Positions 8,743 to 18,539 of a stretch of DNA of 64,000 nucleotides are shown here, in pieces. The position numbers were made by a program, and so were the translations under genes. Source of the stretch: Ensifer sp. BR816. Lineage in GTDB: Bacteria; Pseudomonadota; Alphaproteobacteria; Rhizobiales; Rhizobiaceae. Location of the stretch: the NCBI RefSeq assembly GCF_000378985.1, contig NZ_KB905370.1, positions 5,144,799 through 5,208,798 of the forward strand, written 5' to 3'. How positions within the stretch are numbered: the first letter of the stretch is position 1; the number at the start of each line of letters is the position of its first letter. Below the pieces are notes generated by a model. It was not told the origin of the DNA, searched no databases, and worked only from the letters and a program-made list of their open reading frames with translations.

Positions 8743-8849
8743 CTACAGTGCCGCGGGCCCCTTCAGACGCGCAAAGTACTGTAACACTTTGAATCTACGC
8801 ATCGTGCTTTCCGAAAATCGATTCCGATATTCGGGGCCGACGCGCTAGA
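8743..8849. repeat. RIME-type intergenic mosaic repeat, copy 1
   Basis: From TACAGTGCCG through CTTTGAATCTACGCATC, then an imperfect palindrome TTTCCGAAAATCGATTCC/GATATTCGGGG, ending GCGCTAG. The same order of blocks occurs at 52692-52798 and in part at 35755-35812. Such elements are dispersed in rhizobial intergenic regions. Confidence 0.75.
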
Positions 8850-8874
8850 GATTGAAGCCACGTGGCCCGGCCCG

Positions 8875-9756
8875 TCAAGGCCCTCGGTTGAGGGATGTTT
8901 CGCCGCGCAGCCAGAAGCAGCGTCCCGATGCGAACCGGTCCTGGCGGAGACGTTCCTTCAGGAAGGGCAGCAGGACATCGAGTTCGTCCTTGAGGGTAAA
9001 GGGCGGATTGACGATGACGAGGCCCGATCCGGCAAGCCCGGTGATATCGCGATCGCTGCGGACCGAAAGCTCGGCGCACAGCATTTTGGGAATCTCCAGT
9101 GCTCTCAACGCCTCATGAAACTCCTTGACCGGTGCGCCCTTTTTCAGCGGATACCAGAGGCAGTAGATGCCGCCGGCGAAGCGGCGATAGGCCTTGGCGA
9201 GCCCGTCGACCAGCCGCTCATATTCGCCTTCCTTCTCGAAAGGCGGGTCGACGAGGACGAGGCCGCGCTTTTCCTTCGGCGGCAGGTGTGCACCGAGCGC
9301 CAGCCAGCCGTCGAGCCGTGTGATCCGGCTCTGGAAGTCGCCGTCGAACAGCCGGTGCAGCGTCTCGTGATCTTCGGGATGCAATTCCATCGCCGAGAGC
9401 CGGTCCTGCGGCCGAAACAGCATGCGGGCAAGTTTCGGCGAACCGGGGTAGTGCGTGAGCCCGGCATCCGGCCCGCTATGCGGATTGAGTTCGCGCACGG
9501 CCGAGAGGTAGGGCTCGAGAATGGCGGCAACCGGGGCGGGGAGCTCGGCGTCGATCAGCCGTCCGATGCCCTCGCGCCATTCGCCGGTCTTCTGCGCCTC
9601 CTCGCTCGAAAGGTCGTAGAACCCGATGCCTGCATGGGTATCCAGCACGCGGAAGGCCTTGTCCTTCTGCTTGAGATAGGTGACGAGCCTGGCCAGCACC
9701 GCGTGCTTCAGGACATCGGCGAAATTGCCCGCGTGATAGATGTGCCGATAGTTCAT
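8875..9756 (-). CDS. rlmJ: 23S rRNA (adenine2030-N6)-methyltransferase
   Basis: 293 aa. RlmJ methylates A2030 of 23S rRNA using S-adenosylmethionine. Family hallmarks are the N-terminal MNYRHIYHAGNFADVLKH, the SAM-binding segment VLDTHAGIGFYDL (about 37-49) and the catalytic DPPFE (about 191-195). Full family length. It lies alone, oriented leftward, with the divergent molybdoenzyme gene starting 86 bases away. Confidence 0.95.
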   Translation of the reverse strand: MNYRHIYHAGNFADVLKHAVLARLVTYLKQKDKAFRVLDTHAGIGFYDLSSEEAQKTGEWREGIGRLIDAELPAPVAAILEPYLSAVRELNPHSGPDAGLTHYPGSPKLARMLFRPQDRLSAMELHPEDHETLHRLFDGDFQSRITRLDGWLALGAHLPPKEKRGLVLVDPPFEKEGEYERLVDGLAKAYRRFAGGIYCLWYPLKKGAPVKEFHEALRALEIPKMLCAELSVRSDRDITGLAGSGLVIVNPPFTLKDELDVLLPFLKERLRQDRFASGRCFWLRGETSLNRGP

Positions 9757-9842
9757 AAGGGCCGCCGATGGCTGCGATCAATTGTTTCGATGGATGGCGA
9801 ATGGGACTTTGAGCCCTCTTTCGGATGCCATATAGAAAAGCC

Positions 9843-11957
9843 ATGAACGTTGCGACCCCCATCAGAGCAGAAAAATCGGCGAGCCACTCGGTCTGCCCGC
9901 ATGACTGTCCGTCGGCCTGCGCGCTGGAGGTCGACCTAACCGCCGAAGGGCGGATCGGTCGCGTCCGCGGTGCTGCCGCCAACAGCTATACGGCCGGCGT
10001 CATCTGCGCCAAGGTGGCACGCTATGCGGAGCGCATCTACCATCCGGGCCGGCTGATGGTGCCGCAGCGCCGCGCCGGCGCCAAGGGCGAGGGGAACTGG
10101 CAGGAAATTTCCTGGGAGGCCGCGCTCGACGAGATCGCCGACCAGTTCGTCAGGGCCGAGCAGAGGTACGGTTCGGAAGCGGTCTGGCCCTATTTCTATG
10201 CCGGCACCATGGGGCAGGTGCAGCGCGATTCCATAGAGCGGCTGCGCCATGCGAAGCGCTATTCCGGATTCTTCGGCTCGATCTGCACCAACATGGCCTG
10301 GACCGGCTTCACCATGGCGACCGGAGCCTTGCGCGGCCCGGATCCGCGCGAAATGGCCAAGTCCGATTGCGTGGTGATCTGGGGCACCAATGCGGTGGCG
10401 ACCCAGGTCAATGTGATGACCCACGCCGTCAAGGCCCGCAAGGAGCGCGGCGCCAAGATCGTCGTCATCGACGTCTACGACAATCCGACCGTCAGGCAGG
10501 CCGATCTGGGAATGATCCTGAAGCCCGGCACCGATGCCGCGCTCGCCTGCGCGGTCATGCATGTCGCGTTCCGCGACGGCTATGCGGACCGCGCCTACAT
10601 GGCGGAGTTTGCCGACGATCCGGTCGGGCTCGAAGCGCACCTCGAGACACGCGGGCCGGAATGGGCCTCGGCGATCACCGGCCTATCCGTCGAGGAAATC
10701 GAGACCTTCGCGAAGCTCGTCGGGACGACGCCGAGAACCTATTTCCGTCTCGGCTACGGCTTCACCCGCCAGCGCAACGGCTCCGTCGCGATCCACGCCG
10801 CCGCATCGGTCGCGACCGTGCTCGGCTCGTGGAAGCACGAGGGCGGCGGCGCCTTTCATTCGAACAACGACATCTTCAAGCTCGACAAGCGCGAGCTTGT
10901 CGGCACGGCGCTGCACGACCCGAATGTTCGCATGCTCGACCAGTCGCAGATCGGCCGCGTGCTGACCGGCGACGCCGAGGCGCTGCGCCACCGCGGCCCG
11001 GTGACGGCGCTGCTGATCCAGAACACCAATCCCGTGAACGTCGCGCCCGAGCAGCGGCTGGTGAAGCGGGGCTTCCTGCGTGACGATCTCTTCGTCGCCG
11101 TGCACGAACAGTTCATGACCGACACCGCCCGGCTTGCCGACATCGTCCTGCCGGCGACGATGTTTCTGGAACATGACGATCTCTATCGCGGCGGCGGCCA
11201 CCAGCACGTTCTCATCGGCCCGAAGATCGTCGAACCGCCGCCGACGGTGCGCACCAACCTCTTCGTCATCGAGGAACTGGCAAAGCGCCTCGGCGTCGCC
11301 GACTGTCCCGGCTTTGGCCTCTCGGAGCGCCAGCACATCGACCGATTGCTCGCCAATTACGGCATCGGCTACGAGGAGATGAAAGAGCGGAAATGGCTCG
11401 ATTGCCAGCCCGCCTTTGATGAGGCCCATTTCCTTGGCGGCTTCGGGCACCCCGACGGCAAGTTCCGCTTCAAGGCCGATTGGACCGGCACGCCGGCGCC
11501 CAACCGGCCGCCGAAGTCGATGGGCCCGCAGGGGCCGCAGGGCAGCCTTCCTGCGTTCCCCGACCATGTCGATCTGATCGAAGTTGCAGACGAACGTCAT
11601 CCGTTCCGGCTGGCGACTTCGCCGGCGCGTTCCTTCCTGAACTCGACCTTTTCCGAGACGCCCTCCTCGATCGAGAAGGAAGGCCGCCCCGAGGTCATGA
11701 TCCAGGCGGAGGACGCAGCCGAGCTCGGCATCGTCGACGGCGATGTTGTCCGGCTCGGCAACGACCGCGGCGAGATCCGCCTGCATGCCAGGATCGGCGG
11801 CGGCACGCGCCGCGGCGTCGTCGTTGCGGAGGGGCTTTGGCCGAATGGAGCCCATCTCGACGGCGAGGGGATCAATGTCCTGACCGGGGCCGATGCGGTC
11901 GCGCCCTATGGCGGCGCGGCCTTCCACGACAATCGCGTCTGGATGCGCAGGGCTTGA
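9843..11957 (+). CDS. Molybdopterin oxidoreductase (DMSO reductase family), cytosolic
   Basis: 704 aa from the ATG at 9843 (an in-frame ATG at 9825 is possible). An N-terminal [4Fe-4S] motif is present (CPHDCPSAC, then GVICAK about 27 residues on). The molybdopterin-binding folds include GTNAVATQVN and the C-terminal dinucleotide-binding domain (FLNSTF, LGNDRGEI, VVVAEGLWPNG). There is no Tat signal, so it acts in the cytosol. No electron-transfer subunit is adjacent. It belongs to the BisC/anaerobic-dehydrogenase-like branch of the family; the substrate is unknown. MoaD/MoaE for its cofactor are encoded in the same window. Confidence 0.85.
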   Translation: MNVATPIRAEKSASHSVCPHDCPSACALEVDLTAEGRIGRVRGAAANSYTAGVICAKVARYAERIYHPGRLMVPQRRAGAKGEGNWQEISWEAALDEIADQFVRAEQRYGSEAVWPYFYAGTMGQVQRDSIERLRHAKRYSGFFGSICTNMAWTGFTMATGALRGPDPREMAKSDCVVIWGTNAVATQVNVMTHAVKARKERGAKIVVIDVYDNPTVRQADLGMILKPGTDAALACAVMHVAFRDGYADRAYMAEFADDPVGLEAHLETRGPEWASAITGLSVEEIETFAKLVGTTPRTYFRLGYGFTRQRNGSVAIHAAASVATVLGSWKHEGGGAFHSNNDIFKLDKRELVGTALHDPNVRMLDQSQIGRVLTGDAEALRHRGPVTALLIQNTNPVNVAPEQRLVKRGFLRDDLFVAVHEQFMTDTARLADIVLPATMFLEHDDLYRGGGHQHVLIGPKIVEPPPTVRTNLFVIEELAKRLGVADCPGFGLSERQHIDRLLANYGIGYEEMKERKWLDCQPAFDEAHFLGGFGHPDGKFRFKADWTGTPAPNRPPKSMGPQGPQGSLPAFPDHVDLIEVADERHPFRLATSPARSFLNSTFSETPSSIEKEGRPEVMIQAEDAAELGIVDGDVVRLGNDRGEIRLHARIGGGTRRGVVVAEGLWPNGAHLDGEGINVLTGADAVAPYGGAAFHDNRVWMRRA

Positions 11958-12009
11958 GCAACTCTCGTCACGCGCCGGACGCGCGTGAACCTCTCATCAA
12001 GGATCACCC

Positions 12010-12606
12010 ATGACCAAGCATGACGACCCGCGTATCCGGATCATCGATCGCCGATCTCTCTGGAAGGGCTTCATCAGCCTCGAGGAGGTCACCCTCGAGC
12101 AACAGAGGTCCGACGGCAGGACTGCCCGCCTTGTTCGCGAAGTGCACGACCATGGCCGCGCGGCGACGATCCTGCTTTTCGACCCGGAGCGCCGGATCGT
12201 CGTGCTCGTCCGCCAGTTCCGCCTTCCCGTCCTGCTGCAAGGGGAACCGGCCTTCTTGATCGAGACGCCGGCAGGCCTTCTCGACGGCGAGGCGCCGGAA
12301 GTAGCGATCTGCCGCGAAGCGATGGAGGAGACCGGCTATCGCATCGACAGCGCCATGCATCTCTTCGACGCCTATATGAGCCCCGGTTCGATAACCGAAC
12401 GGACGAGTTTTTTCCTTGGCCGCATCGATACGTCCAAGAAAGTCGCGGCGGGCGGTGGGCTTGCGCATGAGGGCGAAGACATCGAGGTGCTGGAAATTGC
12501 CTTGGACGACGCCGTCGCGATGATCGGCACCGGCGAAATCTGCGATGCCAAGACGATCATGTTGCTGCAGTGGGCGGTGCTGAACCGGGCGGCGCTCGCG
12601 GGCTAA
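12010..12606 (+). CDS. Nudix hydrolase, NudK-like (nucleoside diphosphate sugar pyrophosphatase)
   Basis: 198 aa. The Nudix box appears as AGLLDGEAPEVAICREAMEETGY (split: AGLLDGE, then REAMEETGY), with Ala in place of the first Gly. This is the form seen in NudK/GDP-mannose pyrophosphatases (PAGLLD...EETGY). The N-terminal LVREVHDHGRAATIL and the downstream ERTSFFLGRID are also NudK-like. It should cleave a sugar- or ribose-linked nucleoside diphosphate with Mg2+. Start is supported by AAGGA before ATG 12010. It follows the molybdoenzyme by 52 bases and may share its transcript. Confidence 0.88.
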   Translation: MTKHDDPRIRIIDRRSLWKGFISLEEVTLEQQRSDGRTARLVREVHDHGRAATILLFDPERRIVVLVRQFRLPVLLQGEPAFLIETPAGLLDGEAPEVAICREAMEETGYRIDSAMHLFDAYMSPGSITERTSFFLGRIDTSKKVAAGGGLAHEGEDIEVLEIALDDAVAMIGTGEICDAKTIMLLQWAVLNRAALAG

Positions 12607-12609
12607 CCC

Positions 12610-12693
12610 CTTGATACGTCATACATTACCGATATTTCACTTTTTGTCCGCGCCGTGCTGAGGTAAATCCCTCGTGTCTTCTCCAACGACACG
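12610..12693 (+). promoter_or_regulatory. Candidate lpiA promoter and leader inverted repeat
   Basis: CTTGAT (12610-12615), 17 bases, then TATTTC (12633-12638) resembles the rhizobial CTTGAC-N17-CTATAT promoter. Downstream, CGTGTC (12673-12678) and GACACG (12688-12693) form an inverted repeat just before the lpiA start. LpiA is known as low-pH-inducible in Sinorhizobium, so this 95-base gap should hold the control site. The individual assignments are inference. Confidence 0.35.
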
Positions 12694-12701
12694 GGCGATC
12701 C

Positions 12702-15314
12702 ATGACGTCCCCTTCCTCCCCCCACGAATTTGAAGCGCAGGACGAAACCACCGAGGGCGGGTGGTGGTCGTTCCTGAGGCGCAATCGGCGCTATCTTTCC
12801 ACCATCGGCACGCTCCTGGTGATCGCGCTCTTCGGAGCGGCGATTTTCCATATCACAGCCGAGGTGGAGTACGAGGATGTAGTCGTGGCGCTGGCGGGCA
12901 CGAGCTGGACCGCCGTGACGACGGCCATCCTCTGCACGGGCCTGAGTTTTCTCGCGCTCACCTTCTACGATGTCGGGGCGCTCGACTATATCAAGCGCAA
13001 GCTCCCCTATCTCGACGTTGCCTTGACGGCGGCCTGTGCCTATGCGGTCGGCAACACGGCGGGCTTCGGCCCTTTGAGCGGCGGTGCGATCCGGTACCGG
13101 TCCTATTCCCGCCTCGGCCTGGAGCCGGACGACATTGGCCGGGTCATCGCCTTCGTCACGCTCGCCTTCGGCCTAGGCTTGGGCGCAGTCGCCTGCCTGA
13201 GCCTGCTCGCCGTCGCCGAATATGTCGCACCGCTGACGGGTATCGATCCGTTCTGGCTGCGGGCAATCGCCGTGCTCGTGCTTGCCGGAATGCTTGCCAT
13301 CATGGTGGCGGCGCGGACCGGCCATGAGATGCGCATCGGACGCGTCACCCTGCGTCTGCCGGACACAAGGACCTCGTCGCGCCAGTTCCTGGTGACGGCG
13401 CTCGATCTCGCGGCCTCCGCAACCGTGCTTTATGTGCTGCTGCCGTCAGGCACGATCGGCTGGCCGGCATTCCTGGCGATTTATTCCGTCGCGGTCGGCC
13501 TCGGCGTGCTGAGCCACGTCCCGGCCGGGTTGGGGGTCTTCGAAACGGTGATCGTCGCAACCCTCGGCCGCGCGGCGGATGTCGATGCGATCCTCGGCGC
13601 GCTGGTCCTCTACCGTGTGATCTACCATGTGCTACCGCTGTTGATCGCCATCGTCGTGATGATCGGCATGGAGGTCCGCCAGCTCGCCGGCCACCCGGCG
13701 GCGTCCAGCCTGCGCCGCGCCGGCGGCCGGATGACCCCGCTCCTGCTCGCGACGCTCGCCCTCGTGCTCGCCCTGATGCTCGTCCTTTCGAGCGTCACGC
13801 CGACGCCGGACGAGAACCTGGCATTCCTCGCAAACCATGTCTCCCTTCCCATCGTCGAAGGCGCACACTTCCTCGCGAGCCTGTTGGGCCTCGCGCTAGT
13901 CATCGTCGCGCGCGGATTGGCGCTGCGGCTTGACGGCGCGTGGTGGGCGTCGGTCGTCATCGCGCTTGCCGCTCTTCTGCTCTCGCTTGTCAAGGCGGTG
14001 GCACTCGTCGAGGCAGGCATGCTCGCCTTTTTCATCCTCGGCCTCCTCGCCAGCCGCCGGCTTTTCATTCGCCCCGCCTCGCTGTTCGGCCAGGCGCTGA
14101 CGGCCCCCTGGCTGATGGCGATGGGCGTCATCTGCCTCGGTGCCTATGTCGTTCTGCTCTTCGTCTACCGCAATGTCGAATACAGCCACGAGCTCTGGTG
14201 GCAGTTCGAATTTTCGGCCGAGGCGCCGCGCGGGCTGCGGGCGCTCCTGGGCGTGACGATCGGCGCGATCGCCGTGGCGATCTGGAGCCTCATGCGGCCG
14301 GCCGCGACGGCGGTGGCACCCGCATCCGGGGAGGAGCTCGAGCGCGCCATCGCCATCCTCGAAACCCAGGACATGTCCGATGCCAATCTGGTGCGGATGG
14401 GCGACAAGAGCATCATGTTCTCGGCGGACGGCCGCGCCTTCATCATGTATGGCCGCTGGGCGCGCTCCTGGATCGCACTTTTCGACCCTGTCGGGCCCTT
14501 GGATGTCTGGCCGGACTTGATCTGGCAGTTCATCGAGACGGCGCGATCCAACGGCTGCCGTGCCGTCTTCTATCAGGTCTCGCCCAAGGGCCTAGCTTAC
14601 TACGCCGATGCGGGCTTGAGGGCGTTCCGTCTCGGCGAGCTCGCCGAAGTCGATCTCGCGCGCTTCGAGATGAAAGGCGGCAAATGGGCGAACCTGCGCC
14701 AGCAGGTAAGCCGCGGCCAGCGGGATGGGCTGGAATTCTCGCTGGTGGAGCCCGCCGATGTGCCGGCGATCCTGCCGGAACTTGCGAAGATATCCGATGC
14801 CTGGCTTGCGCACCACAGCGCCCGCGAGAAGGGTTTTTCGCTCGGCGCCTTCGATCCGGATTATCTTGCGGAACAGCCGGTGGCGATCCTCAAATGCAAT
14901 GGCCGCATCGTCGCCTTCGCGAACATCCTTGTGACCGGCACCAAGGAAGAGGGATCCGTGGACCTGATGCGCTTCTCGCCGGAGGCGCCCCGCGGTGCGA
15001 TGGATTTCCTGTTCGCGCAGCTCATGGAATATCTGAAGGCGCATGGCTACCGGCGCTTCAATCTTGGAATGGCGCCGCTTTCCGGCATGTCGTCCCGACG
15101 GTTGGCGCCCGTCTGGGACCGCGCCGGCCGAGCCTTCTACGAGCACGGCGAACGCTATTACAATTTCAAGGGCCTGCGCGCCTTCAAGTCCAAATTCCAT
15201 CCACACTGGCAGCCACGTTATCTCGTCGCGAGCGGCGGGCTCAATCCGATCCTCTCGCTGATGGACGCGACGTTCCTGATCGGCGGCGGCCTCAAGGGAG
15301 TGATAGGGAAATGA
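12702..15314 (+). CDS. lpiA: LpiA/MprF, lysylphosphatidylglycerol synthase and flippase
   Basis: 870 aa. The first ~540 residues are a polytopic membrane flippase region (about 14 segments, including the GNTAGFGPLSGGAIRYRSYS loop near 117-136). The C-terminal ~300 residues are the cytosolic aminoacyl transferase (DUF2156, GNAT-like), with segments SIMFSADGRAFIMYGRW and FNLGMAPLSGM. It moves lysine from Lys-tRNA onto phosphatidylglycerol, giving cationic lipid that protects against acid and antimicrobial peptides. The gene is acid-induced in Sinorhizobium. Its stop overlaps the atvA start by ATGA, so the two are one operon. Confidence 0.95.
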   Translation: MTSPSSPHEFEAQDETTEGGWWSFLRRNRRYLSTIGTLLVIALFGAAIFHITAEVEYEDVVVALAGTSWTAVTTAILCTGLSFLALTFYDVGALDYIKRKLPYLDVALTAACAYAVGNTAGFGPLSGGAIRYRSYSRLGLEPDDIGRVIAFVTLAFGLGLGAVACLSLLAVAEYVAPLTGIDPFWLRAIAVLVLAGMLAIMVAARTGHEMRIGRVTLRLPDTRTSSRQFLVTALDLAASATVLYVLLPSGTIGWPAFLAIYSVAVGLGVLSHVPAGLGVFETVIVATLGRAADVDAILGALVLYRVIYHVLPLLIAIVVMIGMEVRQLAGHPAASSLRRAGGRMTPLLLATLALVLALMLVLSSVTPTPDENLAFLANHVSLPIVEGAHFLASLLGLALVIVARGLALRLDGAWWASVVIALAALLLSLVKAVALVEAGMLAFFILGLLASRRLFIRPASLFGQALTAPWLMAMGVICLGAYVVLLFVYRNVEYSHELWWQFEFSAEAPRGLRALLGVTIGAIAVAIWSLMRPAATAVAPASGEELERAIAILETQDMSDANLVRMGDKSIMFSADGRAFIMYGRWARSWIALFDPVGPLDVWPDLIWQFIETARSNGCRAVFYQVSPKGLAYYADAGLRAFRLGELAEVDLARFEMKGGKWANLRQQVSRGQRDGLEFSLVEPADVPAILPELAKISDAWLAHHSAREKGFSLGAFDPDYLAEQPVAILKCNGRIVAFANILVTGTKEEGSVDLMRFSPEAPRGAMDFLFAQLMEYLKAHGYRRFNLGMAPLSGMSSRRLAPVWDRAGRAFYEHGERYYNFKGLRAFKSKFHPHWQPRYLVASGGLNPILSLMDATFLIGGGLKGVIGK

Positions 15315-16693
15315 CGCTCAACGGCAAGATCTGGAAGTCCGCGCTTTTTGGCGCACTTCTCGCCGGGGCGGTCAGCCTCGCGGCCGTGGCCGGCGATGCG
15401 CCGAAATTCGACACGGGCATGATACCGTCGCCGCATATCCTGTTCCCGAAGGAAGAGGCGACGGGGCTCGTGGTTCTGTTTTCGGATGCCGGCGGTTGGA
15501 CGACCAGGGAAGACAGCGTCGCCCGATCGCTTTCCGGGAGCAACGCGATCGTCATCGGGATCGACCTCAAGGCCTATCTGGCGGCGCTTGCCAAGGATGA
15601 CGGCGACTGCGTCTATACGGTCTCCGACATCGAGTCCCTGAGCCAGCAGGTGCAGCGCGCGGCCGGCAGCGGCGCCTATCGCCCGCCGGTCATTGCAGGG
15701 GCCGGCGCCGGCGGCGCAATGGCTCTGGCGATCGCTGCGCAATCGCCAGCCGCGACGATCGGCAGGACGCTCGCAATCGATCCCGAAGAAGGGATTGCCC
15801 TGACGAAGCAGCTTTGCACGCCGGCCGAGAAGAGCCGGAAGAACGATCGCATGGTGTACGGCTTGACCGACGGAGCCTTGCCCGACCCGGTGGCTGTCAC
15901 CTTTTCCCCGGCGGCGCCGGCGGACGGTCGAGACCACGTCGCCGCGCTTGTCCAGAAGCATTCGGAAATCGAGACTGACGATACCGACGACGATGCCTAC
16001 ACGGCGCTGTCCGACGCGCTGTCGGATTATCTGGGTCAGGACGACGAATCCGACAATCCGTTCGGGCTGCCGCTGGCGATCCTCGATGCCAAGCCGAGCC
16101 GCGATACTATGGCGGTGATCTATTCCGGCGATGGCGGCTGGCGCGATATCGACAAGGAGGTCGGCAATGTCCTGCAACAGGAGGGCGTTCCGGTCGTCGG
16201 CGTGGATTCGCTGCGTTATTTCTGGGCGGAACGCCAGCCTCAGGCGACCGCCGACGATCTTCATCGGATCATCGGCTATTACGGCAAGCGGTGGAATGTC
16301 CGCAACGTCCTGCTCATTGGCTATTCCTTCGGCGCCGATGTCCTGCCACGCACCTACAACCTGCTGCCGCCCGCCGACCGGGCGCGCGTCCGCCAGGTCA
16401 CGCTCATGGCGCTCTCGCATCAGGCAGATTTCAAGATTTCCGTTCTCGGGTGGCTCGGCGCGGAAGGGGCGGGGAGCGCGGGCGATCCGATCGACGATAT
16501 CAAGGCGATCAACCCGTCGCTCGTCCAATGCATTTACGGAACCGAGGAAGAAGACGACGCCTGTCCGGAGCTGAAATCGTCGGGTGCGGATGTCGTTGCC
16601 ATCGAGGGTGGCCATCATTTCGACGAAGACTATCCGGCGCTCACGCGGCGCGTGCTCGACGGCCTCGACCGGCGGCTCGCTCAGGCGAAGTGA
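15311..16693 (+). CDS. atvA: AtvA/AcvB, periplasmic lysyl-phosphatidylglycerol hydrolase
   Basis: 460 aa from the ATG at 15311 inside the lpiA stop. An N-terminal signal peptide (WKSALFGALLAGAVSLAAVAGD) directs it to the periplasm. Two VirJ-like halves follow. The second holds the alpha/beta-hydrolase nucleophile motif IGYSFGADV (G-x-S-x-G, about residues 335-343) and a late HHFDED histidine. AcvB of Agrobacterium hydrolyses lysyl-phosphatidylglycerol, so LpiA and AtvA probably set the lipid level together; the pair confers acid tolerance in Sinorhizobium. A longer open frame upstream overlaps lpiA and is not real. Confidence 0.93.
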   Translation: MTLNGKIWKSALFGALLAGAVSLAAVAGDAPKFDTGMIPSPHILFPKEEATGLVVLFSDAGGWTTREDSVARSLSGSNAIVIGIDLKAYLAALAKDDGDCVYTVSDIESLSQQVQRAAGSGAYRPPVIAGAGAGGAMALAIAAQSPAATIGRTLAIDPEEGIALTKQLCTPAEKSRKNDRMVYGLTDGALPDPVAVTFSPAAPADGRDHVAALVQKHSEIETDDTDDDAYTALSDALSDYLGQDDESDNPFGLPLAILDAKPSRDTMAVIYSGDGGWRDIDKEVGNVLQQEGVPVVGVDSLRYFWAERQPQATADDLHRIIGYYGKRWNVRNVLLIGYSFGADVLPRTYNLLPPADRARVRQVTLMALSHQADFKISVLGWLGAEGAGSAGDPIDDIKAINPSLVQCIYGTEEEDDACPELKSSGADVVAIEGGHHFDEDYPALTRRVLDGLDRRLAQAK

Positions 16694-16712
16694 ACTGTCG
16701 TAGTCGTCAGCG

Positions 16713-17378
16713 TCAGATGGCGGGAGAAATGAGCGTGCCCGAGGCTTCCCCGACCGCGTGGCTGACCGCGCGTCCCTCTTTCATTTCCACCTTGCCCTCG
16801 GCGACCAGTTTCAGCGCCAGCGGATAGGTCCTGTGCTCGACGGTCAGGACGCGCGCGGCAAGCGTCTCAGGCGTGTCGCCGGCAATGATCGGGACGGCGG
16901 CCTGCGCGATGATCGGGCCCTCATCCATGCCCTCGGTCACGAAATGCACGGTACAGCCGGCAAGCTTCATGTCCGCATCGAGGGCGCGCTGATGGGTGTG
17001 CAGCCCCGGGAAGAGCGGCAGCAGCGACGGATGGATGTTGAGGATACGACCCTCGTGGCGCTTTATGAAGGTCGCGGAAAGAAGGCGCATATAGCCGGCG
17101 AGGCAGATGATGTCCGGCTGCAGCCGGTCCAGTTCTGCGAGGATCGCTGTCTCGTGCGCTTCCTTGCTGGCAAAATCCTTGCGGACGAAGGAAAAGGTCG
17201 GGATACCGAGGGCTGCTGCCTTGTCGAGGCCGCCGGCCTCTGCCTTGTCGGAGATGACGGCAATGATCTCGGCCGGAAAGTCCGGCGCCGTCGCGGCCTT
17301 TGCCAGCGAAAGCATGTTCGAGCCGCCGCCCGAGATGAAGGCGACCACCTTTTTCTTTGCGCCTTCGGTCACGCTCAT
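16713..17378 (-). CDS. purN: Phosphoribosylglycinamide formyltransferase
   Basis: 221 aa. PurN transfers the formyl group of 10-formyl-THF to GAR, the third step of purine synthesis. Visible are the N-terminal phosphate loop ISGGGSNM (about 15-22), the catalytic Asn/His in [14 protein letters not shown] (about 112-125) and the catalytic Asp in MDEGPIIAQ. The ATG at 17378 overlaps the purM stop (ATGA), fixing the start. It is the second gene of a purM-purN operon and ends 19 bases from convergent atvA. Confidence 0.96.
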   Translation of the reverse strand: MSVTEGAKKKVVAFISGGGSNMLSLAKAATAPDFPAEIIAVISDKAEAGGLDKAAALGIPTFSFVRKDFASKEAHETAILAELDRLQPDIICLAGYMRLLSATFIKRHEGRILNIHPSLLPLFPGLHTHQRALDADMKLAGCTVHFVTEGMDEGPIIAQAAVPIIAGDTPETLAARVLTVEHRTYPLALKLVAEGKVEMKEGRAVSHAVGEASGTLISPAI

Positions 17379-18445
17379 AGGGCGAGGCTGCCCTTGTAGA
17401 TCGTGCCGGCGGCCCCCTCTTCGCGTGCCACCATGCGGCCAAGCGTGAAGACAGTCTCGCCTTCGCCGGCGAGAACCGCCGAGACCTTGTCTGCTTCCGC
17501 CGACGGAACGACGGCGATCATGCCGACACCGCAATTGAAGGTGCGCAGCATCTCGTTGGCGGCGACGCCGCCGGTCTTGGCGAGCCAGGAGAAGACGGCC
17601 GGCGGCTTGATCGCGTCGAGGTCTATCTCGGCGGCGAGATGTTTTGGCAGCACGCGCGGAATGTTTTCCGGGAAGCCGCCGCCGGTGATATGCGCCAGTG
17701 CCTTGATCGCCCCGGTCTCGCGGATCGCCTTCAGAAGCGGCTTCACATAGATGCGGGTCGGCGTCATCAAGAGGTCGGCAAGCGTGCCCTCGCCGAAGGG
17801 CGCCGGCGTATCCCAGGAAAGGCCAGAGAGCGAGACGATCTTGCGTACCAGCGAATAGCCGTTCGAATGCACGCCGGAGGAGGCGAGGCCGAGAATGACG
17901 TCGCCTTCGGCAATGTCGCCCGCCGGGATCAATTGTCCGCGCTCGGCCGCGCCGACGGCAAAACCGGCGAGATCGTAATCGCCGCCGGAATACATGCCGG
18001 GCATTTCGGCCGTTTCCCCGCCGATGAGCGCGCAGCCCGCCTCGCGGCAGCCGGCGGCAATGCCGGCGACGATCGCCGCACCCTGGTCGGGATCGAGCTT
18101 GCCGGTGGCGAAATAGTCGAGGAAGAACAGGGGCTCGGCGCCCTGGACGACGAGATCGTTGACGCACATGGCGACGAGGTCGATTCCGACCGTGTCGTGC
18201 TTGTCGGCGTCGATGGCTATCTTCAGCTTGGTGCCGACGCCGTCATTCGCGGCGACCAGGACTGGATCGGTAAAGCCGGCCGCCCTGAGATCGAAGAGGC
18301 CGCCGAAGCCGCCAATCTCGCCGTCGGCGCCGGGGCGCCGGGTCGAGCGCACATGCGGCTTGATCTTCTCAACCAGCAGGTTGCCGGCATCGATATCCAC
18401 ACCAGCGTCGCTATAGGTGAGGCCGTTCTTTCCCGACTGGCTCAT
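17375..18445 (-). CDS. purM: Phosphoribosylformylglycinamidine cyclo-ligase
   Basis: 356 aa. PurM closes the imidazole ring of AIR using ATP, the fifth step of purine synthesis. Family segments: [21 protein letters not shown] at the N-terminus, [14 protein letters not shown] (about 84-97), [11 protein letters not shown] (about 153-163) and the C-terminal [15 protein letters not shown]. Start ATG 18445 was preferred to a longer frame because it begins with the conserved N-terminus. First gene of purMN. Confidence 0.96.
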   Translation of the reverse strand: MSQSGKNGLTYSDAGVDIDAGNLLVEKIKPHVRSTRRPGADGEIGGFGGLFDLRAAGFTDPVLVAANDGVGTKLKIAIDADKHDTVGIDLVAMCVNDLVVQGAEPLFFLDYFATGKLDPDQGAAIVAGIAAGCREAGCALIGGETAEMPGMYSGGDYDLAGFAVGAAERGQLIPAGDIAEGDVILGLASSGVHSNGYSLVRKIVSLSGLSWDTPAPFGEGTLADLLMTPTRIYVKPLLKAIRETGAIKALAHITGGGFPENIPRVLPKHLAAEIDLDAIKPPAVFSWLAKTGGVAANEMLRTFNCGVGMIAVVPSAEADKVSAVLAGEGETVFTLGRMVAREEGAAGTIYKGSLAL

Positions 18446-18515
18446 GCTCGTTCTCCAAAGCTCGTCGCGTTTTGCGGATGCGATTGGCACGGCAAGGAAA
18501 GGAGTGCAAGCACAG

Positions 18516-18539
18516 AGGCCGGGCATTGCGGCCTTTTTT
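18516..18539 (+). terminator. Rightward terminator-like hairpin upstream of perM
   Basis: AGGCCG (18516-18521) pairs with CGGCCT (18529-18534) around a 7-base loop and is followed by six Ts. It points rightward, yet there is no annotated rightward gene before it, as purM is leftward. It may end a short transcript antisense to the purM start, or simply insulate perM. Confidence 0.4.

Noticed and set aside
13940..15310. Upstream extension of the atvA frame overlapping lpiA
   Set aside because: The extension is Arg-rich nonsense in another frame of lpiA; the signal peptide and ATGA overlap fix the start at 15311.
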